Of a stretch of DNA of 64,000 nt, positions 8,016-16,104 are shown piece by piece. The notes below the pieces were generated by a model. That model did not search any database and had not been told where the DNA came from. It saw only the letters and a program-made list of their open reading frames with translations. Location: positions 124,001-188,000 of the forward strand of contig NZ_NPDM01000004.1 in the NCBI RefSeq assembly GCF_002812085.1. The letters are read 5' to 3'. Source of the DNA: Leptospira levettii. Its GTDB lineage: Bacteria; Spirochaetota; Leptospiria; Leptospirales; Leptospiraceae. Each line of letters begins with the position of its first letter. Positions within the stretch are counted from its first letter, which is position 1. The translations under genes and the position numbers were made by a program.

Positions 8016-11000
8016 ATTCGATTCTTATTTCGAATGTATTTATCCCTTCTTTTTGATTCTTTAAAATCATTTCTTGATTCACTTTGAATCCACCTAAACG
8101 ATATGGATTTAACAAACGTTTGATTGGAATGTCCATGCCGTTGAACTGTATCGAATGAATACATCCATTCTCTGACCTAATGTCGTATGTGATTTCGAAT
8201 TTTGTATCAAATCGTTCGAAGTAAATTTGTAGTCCATTCAATTCAATAGGCATCATAGAATCAAAAATGATTCCATCATGGTACAATTGTATCCCTAACA
8301 GAGACTCATAAAATATTTTTAAGAAAATTCCAGGACCACTGGAATAAACTCTCCAACCTCCTTCGAGTGGGATTTTCCCTTCCAATAACATTTCGTAATT
8401 TTTTTCTGCTTCCTCTCTATCCAAAAAACATGCATCGGAACTCGAGTAGTAACAATTGGATTGCCTCAAACGACTTTGCGAAATCCTTTTTGAGATACCG
8501 ATTGGGTTTGTTAGATTCAATTGTGTGAAAAATTCCTTTGATTTACCCATATAGGCAAGTGCTTCACAATAACGCAAATGGGCATGAGTGTACATAAGGC
8601 CAATTTCCCTTCCAAAATAACTAGCTGTTTCTGCTCGTTTGAAAAAGGTAGAATTTCCTTTTTGGTATGGGACTGGTTTATTGAATAAGCGGACTCCATC
8701 AGGTCCAGTTAAGTGTTGTTTGATGATCTCTAAATGGTATTCTGCTTCTTCCAATGTGAAAACATCTGCTAGGATCCCATAAATCATGGGAAGGATACTG
8801 TATTGAATTTTCGTTATGGTGTCTTTGGGATGTAAGAAAAAAATGTTTTTTTCATTGGGAGGAAATTGAACAAGTCCTGCAAGGGTATGATTTTCCATAC
8901 ATTCGGAATGGATTTGTTTTGTTAGAGTATGAAATAATGTTTGGTATTCCGATTTTTTGGTCTCATTTCCGATCCAATCATAAAACCAAATTAGTTTTTG
9001 AAAGAGTAGGTTTTGTAGTTCCGCGGTCCAGGTGCTCACCGCTTGGGATTGAAAAGAGAGTTCCTTTGGTTGCATCGAATCATTCCAATCACCATTTCCG
9101 TATTTAGGTAAAATTGTATTTTGAATGAATCGATTTTTGATTTCGAGTAAAGTGATTTCAATCCCTTTTAAAATACTCCGTTTTGAAGTTCTTGATCGGT
9201 TAGTGGTAATTTCATCTAATATGGACCTGTCATTACTTCTTTCTAAATAGGTTAACATGCTGATGATAGGCCAATAAAGTATGTCCCCATGGGAATCACT
9301 TGCTCTAATGTATTTGTCCCTTTCGTATAACATAAACCATTGTGGCCAATCTCCGTCTTCATTTTGTTCGCAAAAAACGTGGAGGAGTAATTCACGTATG
9401 GCAGAAAAATTTCCAGATGATAAAAGGAATTCAAAAGCTCCTTGGCATACATCCCTTGTTCCCCAACCACCACCTGAAAATTGTTCTAATCCTCTTGGAT
9501 TTAAAAAATGAATTTCAGCATTTTGTTTGTACCAAGGTAAGATATCAATCATCTCTAAAAGTTTTACGTCATTAAGAGTAATTGCAGAATTTAGAAGGGA
9601 TTGGTGTTCGATCCAATTTGTATTTTTGGGAACAGAAGACATTTTATTTTTTTTCTCATCAGTCAATTCTCCGTAAATTTTGAACTTTAGTTCGCATTGA
9701 ATTTCTGTTTTGATTGTGAGATAAGGCAAACCAAGTGACATTTCCTTTTCAAATAACAAACGATCATCAGAAACTAAAAATCGTGTTAGCTGGTCTGAAT
9801 GAATTCGAAATCCTTTTCCATCCAATCTTTCATAAAGGGAACTCTTCTGATTTGGTGTTATGAAAATCGATTCTTTTTCTATCTTTATGTTAGGTGGTAA
9901 TGCTAATTCACCGTTTTCGCCATCAAGTCCCGTAGAGAAGGAAAATAAAACTTCCAGTGGCGAACCAAACGAATGGACAAAGGACAAGGATATTGCATCA
10001 TCTAGATTGGACTTTACTTGTATTTGAATTGTATTTTCTTCGAGGAGATACACCCATTCCAAAACATCGGGTAAACATGTTTGGTAGGATGGATTTCCCA
10101 ATCGTTTCCAAACAGAATCTACCTTACAAAAAATACGGAGGCCTTTGGAAACACTCATCCCTAAATCACCTGTTTTGCGAGACAATAAAAGGTTTAAACT
10201 TGTGTGACCTTGTGTGAGTTGGGAAAGAAAGATTCCATTAAAATAACAAGTAGTCGTAAGCGAGGATTCATTGGGACCATATCCGTTGCCTGTTCTAAGG
10301 ATTTGCCCTTGAGGTCTTAAGCAAAGGATTTCTTTTTCTTTGAGTGTCACATGTTTTGATTGTTCGGTAAAAAAAGAAAGTAAGGTTCCTTCCTTACTGA
10401 ATTCAATGTTCCTCCAAGGATTCGGAAATAGTTCTTTTAATTGATTTTCTCTAACAAGACCACCATCGATACTTTCTCCAAGATGGAACAAACTAAGGTT
10501 TGTTTCTCCTTCATTTTCCCTTTCCAAATCACAAGCCTCCCAACCTTTTTGGCAAAGTTTGATTGTATCGGAGATAGAAGGTACACGATCTATACTAACC
10601 AAGTTTTCAATGAGGAAAGAATAAAAATGGCATCCAAATGATTGGTTCGGTTCTATTTTGATTGTTTCTGTTCTAAGTCCCACAATCGAATGTTCTCCTT
10701 GGAGCCTTCGGTTGGGAAACTTAGACAATTTACCTCTGTGGAAAATATCCCAACCGTCTGTCGCATAAGAGTTGATCGTTTGGTCGGAAAAATTAAGGCA
10801 GGCTGGATGTTTTCCAAATACAGATTCATTCTGTCTTGATAGAATGGCAATGCCAAAGTCTTTCGTATCCAATACTTCATGGTGGATGTATTGCGAAACA
10901 AATGCTTCGTTGAGTTTTGCTGAAGAAACATCACAAAGTCCAAGATCACATGTATTCACGAAACGAATCGTCACAGAATCATCTTTCAGATTAGTCACTT

Positions 11001-11313
11001 GTGTGTACATTCTCCAACAATTGATTGTTTCGTGTAATTGTAGTTTTGTGATGATTTCCAAACCATCAATGTTTCGTTGGATGGAAATTGAGTTTTCTGA
11101 AGTTTTGATTTTGGGAGATCCAAAAGGAGAAAATAAAGGAATAACGGATGTTTGAGAATTATTTTTATATTCAATCGTTAGATTGGTAAGGCTTGTTTCT
11201 AATTCGTTTCCAAAATACAAATTTACGAATATGTTATTAAAAAAAATAGAATGGATGGAAAGATTGGATAAAATTTTAATTTTGAGTCCAGATTTGTTAT
11301 GGAGTAGATACAT
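8014..11313 (-). CDS. GH94 family phosphorylase, possibly 1,2-beta-oligoglucan phosphorylase
   Basis: Large (1099-residue) glycoside phosphorylase. The C-terminal half has the GH94 (alpha/alpha)6 motifs GGWGTRDVCQGAFEF, DWPQWF, SHGDILYWPI and, near residue 738, GNGDWNDSM, whose Asp is the general acid in this family. The N-terminal beta-sandwich region is long. Size and domain order are closer to 1,2-beta-oligoglucan phosphorylases (about 1100 residues) than to cellobiose or chitobiose phosphorylases (about 800); the substrate call is an inference. I start it at the ATG at 11313, with AAAGGA just upstream, which forms a TGATG overlap with the ABC gene stop. An earlier ATG at 11355 would overlap the ABC gene by 43 bp and lacks a ribosome site. 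No signal peptide, so it is likely cytoplasmic. Confidence 0.82.
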   Translation of the reverse strand: MYLLHNKSGLKIKILSNLSIHSIFFNNIFVNLYFGNELETSLTNLTIEYKNNSQTSVIPLFSPFGSPKIKTSENSISIQRNIDGLEIITKLQLHETINCWRMYTQVTNLKDDSVTIRFVNTCDLGLCDVSSAKLNEAFVSQYIHHEVLDTKDFGIAILSRQNESVFGKHPACLNFSDQTINSYATDGWDIFHRGKLSKFPNRRLQGEHSIVGLRTETIKIEPNQSFGCHFYSFLIENLVSIDRVPSISDTIKLCQKGWEACDLERENEGETNLSLFHLGESIDGGLVRENQLKELFPNPWRNIEFSKEGTLLSFFTEQSKHVTLKEKEILCLRPQGQILRTGNGYGPNESSLTTTCYFNGIFLSQLTQGHTSLNLLLSRKTGDLGMSVSKGLRIFCKVDSVWKRLGNPSYQTCLPDVLEWVYLLEENTIQIQVKSNLDDAISLSFVHSFGSPLEVLFSFSTGLDGENGELALPPNIKIEKESIFITPNQKSSLYERLDGKGFRIHSDQLTRFLVSDDRLLFEKEMSLGLPYLTIKTEIQCELKFKIYGELTDEKKNKMSSVPKNTNWIEHQSLLNSAITLNDVKLLEMIDILPWYKQNAEIHFLNPRGLEQFSGGGWGTRDVCQGAFEFLLSSGNFSAIRELLLHVFCEQNEDGDWPQWFMLYERDKYIRASDSHGDILYWPIISMLTYLERSNDRSILDEITTNRSRTSKRSILKGIEITLLEIKNRFIQNTILPKYGNGDWNDSMQPKELSFQSQAVSTWTAELQNLLFQKLIWFYDWIGNETKKSEYQTLFHTLTKQIHSECMENHTLAGLVQFPPNEKNIFFLHPKDTITKIQYSILPMIYGILADVFTLEEAEYHLEIIKQHLTGPDGVRLFNKPVPYQKGNSTFFKRAETASYFGREIGLMYTHAHLRYCEALAYMGKSKEFFTQLNLTNPIGISKRISQSRLRQSNCYYSSSDACFLDREEAEKNYEMLLEGKIPLEGGWRVYSSGPGIFLKIFYESLLGIQLYHDGIIFDSMMPIELNGLQIYFERFDTKFEITYDIRSENGCIHSIQFNGMDIPIKRLLNPYRLGGFKVNQEMILKNQKEGINTFEIRIE

Positions 11314-13013
11314 CAGTTTTCCTTTAAGAATGGACTCATAGTATTCAATTTCCATTTTCCAAAATGACCAAAGTTTAAGTGGTAATCATATTCAAGTGCG
11401 GTTTCTTCCCCTTTTGCTAGTATGATGGTAGTGATTCCTAAAGAATGAAAATTCTTTAAGACCTTCGAAACTTCAAATTTTCCGACACTGGAAGTTGGTC
11501 TATCAATGACTACAAACTTAGGTTTTGCAAATTGGATTCTGATTGTTGAAATTTTGAATTTTTCGGCTAATGAAAGTTCGTCGTCCCATTCCTTGAGTGT
11601 TGATAATCCACCTAATCGTTTGACAAGGGTGTCTAAATTATGGTTTTTTAATTCTTTCATCACCCTTGAGTCTGGAATTGAATTCCCAAGAATTGCGGGA
11701 ACGATAACATTACGTAACCTTCCCGGTGGAAGGTAAGGTTGTTCTGGTAAAAATAATACTTCGTCACGATTAGGTTTTAAGATTCGACCTTCGTCTTGTC
11801 TGTTTAAACCCGCTAGCGTTCTAAAAAAGATCAGTTTTGTGTTTTCATCAATCGACGTAATGAGCCAACGTTCTTTTCTTTTGATTTTTAGATTCAGGTT
11901 TTGGATGATATATTTGGATTTGTCATTTGCATACAAACTAAATTGATCAAAAATGATCTCATCTAAGTGGAAACTTTCTTTTTCTTTTTGTTTTACTGTA
12001 TGAATTGATTCTTCCATTGCAGTATCTAAATATTGTAATCGTTTTACTACAGCGCTAAAGGATGAAATAGATTGGAATTGAGTGACGATTAAAGAAAATG
12101 CATTCAATAATGTAGTAAATGCAAGTCCAGCTTGTGTAATCACTCCAAATTGAATTTCGCCCCTCATATAACTTGGTGCGATGAGTAACATTGGAATGAT
12201 TTGAATGAAATAATTGTAACTATTGGTAAAAAGACTTAACCGAAAATTGACAGATATTAATTTTTTAAAGTTAGTCACTAGTTTTTTCAATTTTGATTTT
12301 AATCTAACGGACATTCGTAATTCACGATGGGTTAGGGCAATGGACTCTGCATGTTGTTTGATATGAAGTAAATCTGACCTATAATTTGCCTCTAAATCGA
12401 GTTGGTTGTAGTTGATTCGAATCAAATCTTTACCCAAAAGGATTGTTGAAATGGTTCCAATCATAGCATAGAGTACAGCAACAAAAAATAAAATTGGATT
12501 GATACTCCAAAGTACACCTGCAAACGAAACAGCAGAAAAAACTCCTCCTAAAAACAGTAAGATAAAAGACAAAGTAGTTGTGGTGAAGGCTTTCACATCA
12601 TCTGTGATCCTTTGGTCAGGATTTTCGATACCTTTTTTGTTTAGAATGGAATGGTAAGTTTTTTCACTTAAATACGATTCTGTAAATTTCCAAGTTAACT
12701 GCTCTCTCCATAGTACACCCAGTCTTTCCTCAATAAATCGATATATAGCTCCAATACCTGATGAAATGATAAATACGACGCCATACAACAGGGCATAGTG
12801 GAGAAATGACTGAGAGTTTTTTTGTTCCAGAGCTGAAATAAAATCTCTACCTACAAAACTATTGAATACATTAAATCCATTGAATGTTATGACAAGTAGG
12901 AGTAATAATATACTATATCGGATAGCCGAGGGTCCTTGTTTTGAGTGAAACAATTGTGAAATGAATCGAAGTAAATGTTGAGTAATGGATAGTTTGTTAG
13001 GTTCTGATAGCAT
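11313..13013 (-). CDS. ABC_membrane_2-type (SbmA/YddA-like) transporter with degenerate ATPase domain
   Basis: A 566-residue half transporter: about six hydrophobic helices (residues about 30-310), including the family's GVLWREQLTWKFTESYL segment, then a nucleotide-binding domain (about 350-560). The NBD is recognisable from AGLNRQDEGRI and LFLPEQPYLPPGRLRN, but the key motifs are lost. Walker A reads SIDENTKLI, the Q-loop Gln is Glu, the signature is LSLAEKFK, Walker B is VVIDRPTSS (catalytic Glu replaced by Arg), the D-loop is SSVG, and the H-loop His is replaced by a Lys (ILAKGEE). It probably cannot hydrolyse ATP alone. The frame is intact, so it is not a simple pseudogene. It is translationally coupled (TGATG) to the GH94 phosphorylase, suggesting a shared glucan or saccharide role. 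Confidence 0.8.
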   Translation of the reverse strand: MLSEPNKLSITQHLLRFISQLFHSKQGPSAIRYSILLLLLVITFNGFNVFNSFVGRDFISALEQKNSQSFLHYALLYGVVFIISSGIGAIYRFIEERLGVLWREQLTWKFTESYLSEKTYHSILNKKGIENPDQRITDDVKAFTTTTLSFILLFLGGVFSAVSFAGVLWSINPILFFVAVLYAMIGTISTILLGKDLIRINYNQLDLEANYRSDLLHIKQHAESIALTHRELRMSVRLKSKLKKLVTNFKKLISVNFRLSLFTNSYNYFIQIIPMLLIAPSYMRGEIQFGVITQAGLAFTTLLNAFSLIVTQFQSISSFSAVVKRLQYLDTAMEESIHTVKQKEKESFHLDEIIFDQFSLYANDKSKYIIQNLNLKIKRKERWLITSIDENTKLIFFRTLAGLNRQDEGRILKPNRDEVLFLPEQPYLPPGRLRNVIVPAILGNSIPDSRVMKELKNHNLDTLVKRLGGLSTLKEWDDELSLAEKFKISTIRIQFAKPKFVVIDRPTSSVGKFEVSKVLKNFHSLGITTIILAKGEETALEYDYHLNFGHFGKWKLNTMSPFLKEN

Positions 13014-13014
13014 G

Positions 13015-13049
13015 AATGAAATTTGATATTATTTGAATCAAATTTCATT
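13015..13049. repeat. Perfect 12-bp inverted repeat just upstream of the ABC gene
   Basis: Arms 13015-13026 and 13038-13049 are exact reverse complements with an 11-base gap. It sits one base before the ABC-transporter ATG and 17 bp after the cyclase stop. There is no T run, so an operator over the start region, or a structured leader, is as likely as a terminator. Confidence 0.6.
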
Positions 13050-13066
13050 GGATTGCAAGGTTTATT

Positions 13067-14557
13067 TTAAGATTCTAATAATTGAATGGTGATATCGGTC
13101 CAAACTTCTTTTAAAACCAATGAAATCGTTTGGTTCCACAACTCGTAAGAAGATTCTTCCAATGTATTTAATAATACAGGAACAAGTTTGGAGAAGTTTT
13201 CTATTGGAATTGACAACATGTTGTAATGGTTTGCTAATATTGAAATTTCTTTTTTTAAAGATTTTGGGTTGCCAAGTTTATCAACAATCGATTCTAAGAT
13301 TTGGAGTAAAGGAATTAAATCTCCTTCGTTTGATGCTGAGGAATTTTCCAAATTTACGTTTTTGTTTCGAAAAGATTCTAAATTGTTTTCGTAATTATGG
13401 ATCCATTTGGGGTATTTTGTATTCAGTTGATCAAAGTACTGTTGGGTAAGTAGGATGGAATCTTTTTCTTTGAAGCCGATCACAGAGTATGCTTTCATCA
13501 CATCCGATTTTCCTCTCAGTTTTGTGATTACTTTTTTATCAATGGACAATAATTTACCAATTGTATCATAAATGACATCAGATACCAAAAAACGGGTGTT
13601 TGTTTTTTTATTTAATGCTTCGAGCCTACTTGCCACATTGACTACATCACCTAAAACGGTTTGGCTCTTAAACTCGGAATGGCCAATATCTCCATAAATG
13701 ACATTCCCTGCATGTAGTCCTAATCGAATATCAAATGTAAAATTGAAACGATCTTTCATTTCTATATTGAATTTCTGTAATTGATCAAACATTCGTAAAC
13801 AAGCACGAATAGCAGATTTCATTGTTTCAGTTTTGAGATTTTGGATCTCTTCTTCTTGGGATTGTTTGGACCCTTTTGCATTAGAAATTTGAAAAAATGC
13901 TAAAATTCCATCACCAATGAATTTATCAATTTCACCACCATTGTTGAGAATGGGTTCACTCATTTCATGAAAAAAACGATTTAATACAAATACAACATCA
14001 TAAGCTAAATTGGATTCTGTAAAAGAAGTAAAACCTTTGATGTCCAAAAATAAAATGACTGCAAAACATTCTTCGCCGGTGTTAGAAGACTTGGACTCAC
14101 TCGTAACTGTTTTTAAATCTTTATTATCACGAATGATCCTTCTCACTCCAATGTCTCCAAACACTTCGGTTTGGCATGCTAATCGAATTTCACTGGGCCA
14201 CCCTTTGCGATCTGCAAGTAATTGTTCCCTTTCGTTTCGGTTGCTTAAATTGGAAATTCCATCTGAAACATAAACACGACAAGTGGTACACTTTGTATTC
14301 CCACCACATAGATGGTACAATGGATATTCATGTTTAAGTGCAGTTTCTAAGATTGTTGTCCCTTTTTTTTCCGATTTCAATCGGGTGGTTTCTTTGTCGT
14401 AAAATATGATCTGCAATTTTTTGAATCCGAGTTTAAGGTGGTTGGGTTTAAAATAGGGGAAATTTGGAACCGTAGCAAGTAAGAATTCTCGTTTTTTTTT
14501 ACAAAATTGTAGTGATCGAACCACAAAATCAAAAAAATGATAAAAAACTAATTGCAT
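13067..14557 (-). CDS. [2Fe-2S] ferredoxin - class III adenylate cyclase - globin-like fusion
   Basis: A 496-residue soluble protein in three parts. Residues about 48-140 are a plant-type ferredoxin domain with C84-x5-C90-x2-C93 and C128 as cluster ligands. Residues about 163-350 are a class III cyclase with LFLDIKGFTSFTE (D172), EIDKFIGDGILAFF (Lys and second Asp) and TVLGDVVNVASRLE, so it looks active on ATP. Residues about 362-496 resemble a bacterial globin lacking helix A: QQYFDQLNTKYPKW at helix B/C, and LANHYNMLSIPIENFSKLVPVLL, where H444 aligns with the proximal haem His. The C-terminal globin call is my inference from pattern and spacing; the other two domains are firm. The start is uncertain: the ATG at 14557 lies inside a palindromic operator, has no clear ribosome site and adds about 45 residues before the ferredoxin domain. 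Confidence 0.8.
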   Translation of the reverse strand: MQLVFYHFFDFVVRSLQFCKKKREFLLATVPNFPYFKPNHLKLGFKKLQIIFYDKETTRLKSEKKGTTILETALKHEYPLYHLCGGNTKCTTCRVYVSDGISNLSNRNEREQLLADRKGWPSEIRLACQTEVFGDIGVRRIIRDNKDLKTVTSESKSSNTGEECFAVILFLDIKGFTSFTESNLAYDVVFVLNRFFHEMSEPILNNGGEIDKFIGDGILAFFQISNAKGSKQSQEEEIQNLKTETMKSAIRACLRMFDQLQKFNIEMKDRFNFTFDIRLGLHAGNVIYGDIGHSEFKSQTVLGDVVNVASRLEALNKKTNTRFLVSDVIYDTIGKLLSIDKKVITKLRGKSDVMKAYSVIGFKEKDSILLTQQYFDQLNTKYPKWIHNYENNLESFRNKNVNLENSSASNEGDLIPLLQILESIVDKLGNPKSLKKEISILANHYNMLSIPIENFSKLVPVLLNTLEESSYELWNQTISLVLKEVWTDITIQLLES

Positions 14558-14562
14558 TAGTT
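14546..14562. promoter_or_regulatory. Palindromic operator 1 (AACTAAT-N3-ATTAGTT)
   Basis: AACTAATTGCATTAGTT is a perfect 7+3+7 palindrome centred on 14554 in the 29-bp gap between the divergent cyclase and hydrolase genes. It covers the predicted cyclase start codon. Shape and length fit a TetR-family operator; the TetR gene at 15462 is the obvious candidate binder. Confidence 0.72.
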
Positions 14563-14566
14563 AAAT

Positions 14567-14585
14567 AAACTAATTATATTAGTTT
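14567..14585. promoter_or_regulatory. Palindromic operator 2 (AAACTAAT-N3-ATTAGTTT)
   Basis: AAACTAATTATATTAGTTT is a perfect 8+3+8 palindrome centred on 14576. It repeats the half-sites of operator 1 exactly and lies 22 bp from it centre to centre, two helical turns, so both would be read on the same DNA face. It ends one base before the hydrolase ATG at 14587, so a bound repressor would block both divergent genes. Confidence 0.72.
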
Positions 14586-14586
14586 T

Positions 14587-15477
14587 ATGAAAGTTCACTA
14601 CCACTATTTCCCCATTTTACTACCGATTCTTTTCCCATTGTGCCTTTGGGCAGATGATTTCCCAAAAAACGAGAAACCAATCACTTCCTATTTCGCATTA
14701 GAAGAAGGAAAAATTGCGTATACCAAGTCGGGATCAGGGAAACAAAATTTTATTTTATTACCTGGAATTGGAGATCGAAAGGAAAGTTATTCTGATTTGG
14801 TCCATTTATTAAAAAACGACGGAAATGTATATACCTTTGATTTGCGAGGATTGGGTGAATCAGATGTTAGTTTTACATCTTATGGACCAAAGGAAACTGC
14901 TTTGGATATTCTTTCTTTCATCCAGAAAAATAATCTGCAAAATGTTTATATCATAGCCAATTCGATGACAGCTGCATCAGCAGTGTACATTCAGTCCAAA
15001 GAAAAAAAACGAGTGTTAGGAATGGTTTTATCAGGACCTTTTGTTCGAGACAAAGAACCTATGTCTTGGGGTTTAAAATCTATGTTACAAATTGCCTTTC
15101 GTGGTCCTTGGGGGCCAAGTGCTTGGGCCAAATTTTATGAATCTCTTTTTCCGATCCAACCGCCAAAAGATATCGAGGAACGTAAGGAAAAACTCAAAGA
15201 AAATTTAAAAGAAGAGGGAAGGATGGTCGCACTTCGTTCTATGTTATTTGCACCAAAAGAGGAATGTGAAAATGAACTTGCCCATGCAAAAGGGAATCAC
15301 ATCATCATCATGGGATTAAAGGACCCCGATTTCACAAATCCAGAAGAAGAAACAAATTGGATACGGGATACCATTGGTGGAAAGGTATATCTTTATGAAA
15401 ATGGTGGGCATTATCCCTTTGTAGAAGAACCCAACCGTTTCTATTCAGATATAAAATCATTATGGCAAAAAAAATAA
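14587..15477 (+). CDS. Secreted alpha/beta hydrolase
   Basis: A 296-residue alpha/beta-hydrolase fold protein with an N-terminal signal peptide (MKVHYHYFPILLPILFPLCLWA). The oxyanion-hole loop is LLPGIGDRKESY. The nucleophile elbow reads IIANSMTAAS (Ser in A-N-S-M-T rather than G-x-S-x-G), the acid is in MGLKDPDF and the His in GGHYPFVEEP. The substrate is unknown. It is the first gene after the twin palindromes and overlaps the downstream TetR gene by 16 bp, so it is probably the main target of that regulator. The upstream TTTT-ATG leaves no room for a standard ribosome site, so a leaderless or very short leader transcript is possible. Confidence 0.85.
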   Translation: MKVHYHYFPILLPILFPLCLWADDFPKNEKPITSYFALEEGKIAYTKSGSGKQNFILLPGIGDRKESYSDLVHLLKNDGNVYTFDLRGLGESDVSFTSYGPKETALDILSFIQKNNLQNVYIIANSMTAASAVYIQSKEKKRVLGMVLSGPFVRDKEPMSWGLKSMLQIAFRGPWGPSAWAKFYESLFPIQPPKDIEERKEKLKENLKEEGRMVALRSMLFAPKEECENELAHAKGNHIIIMGLKDPDFTNPEEETNWIRDTIGGKVYLYENGGHYPFVEEPNRFYSDIKSLWQKK

Positions 15478-16055
15478 AAAACAAAATCGGAAGACCCAAA
15501 AAAGGCCAAACCCAAATCAGTCGTAGTTTGATTCTGGATTTGGCTTGGGAAACCATTCAAAACGTGGGTTTTTCTGAATTTCGTTTGGCAACTTTAGCAG
15601 AGACACTTGGCATTCGAACTCCATCATTATATAACCATATAAAGGACACAGAGGATATATTTGGTGAGATACGAAAGAGAGCCTTGCAAGTATTAGGTGA
15701 TAGGTTGGAACAAAATTTAAAAAAGTCCGATCCCACAAAAGAACGGATTCGAAACTTTTTAAAATCCTATCGAAGTTTCGCCAAAGATTTCCCTCATATG
15801 TACCCTCTTGTCATTGTTGCTACCGAATCGGATCCGGAACTCAAATTACTTGGGGATCGTATCTTACAACTCTGTCTGTTTGCATTCCAATTTGAAACAT
15901 TAGACAAAGAAGTGGTCCATCGGATTCGGATCATCCGTTCTCTGGTACACGGATTTATTGAACTAGAACGAGAAGGAGGTTTTGGCCGTAAGGAGTCTAT
16001 CGAGGAAAGTTTTATGAAACTAACAGAATCTCTCGAAACAGGAAAACTCTGGTAA
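15462..16055 (+). CDS. TetR-family regulator (WHG-type C-terminal domain)
   Basis: A 197-residue DNA-binding repressor. After a basic N-terminus ([15 protein letters not shown]) comes the TetR helix-turn-helix: [29 protein letters not shown] then [15 protein letters not shown]. The C-terminal ligand domain with [17 protein letters not shown] resembles the TetR_C WHG group. It overlaps the end of the hydrolase gene and is co-transcribed with it. Autoregulation through the palindromes at 14546-14585 is inferred from position. Confidence 0.9.
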   Translation: MAKKIKNKIGRPKKGQTQISRSLILDLAWETIQNVGFSEFRLATLAETLGIRTPSLYNHIKDTEDIFGEIRKRALQVLGDRLEQNLKKSDPTKERIRNFLKSYRSFAKDFPHMYPLVIVATESDPELKLLGDRILQLCLFAFQFETLDKEVVHRIRIIRSLVHGFIELEREGGFGRKESIEESFMKLTESLETGKLW

Positions 16056-16104
16056 AACTTTACTTTTCGGGAGAATGCGCGTGCGAAAACCTGGGAATAC
16101 ACTT

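Noticed and set aside
9957..11155. Several plus-strand open frames of 65-127 residues inside the GH94 gene
   Set aside because: All lie opposite a clear GH94 coding frame and carry no recognisable motifs.
11313..13013. ABC transporter as a pseudogene or sequencing error
   Set aside because: The 566-codon frame is uninterrupted, the membrane domain is well kept and the substitutions are scattered missense changes, not frameshifts.
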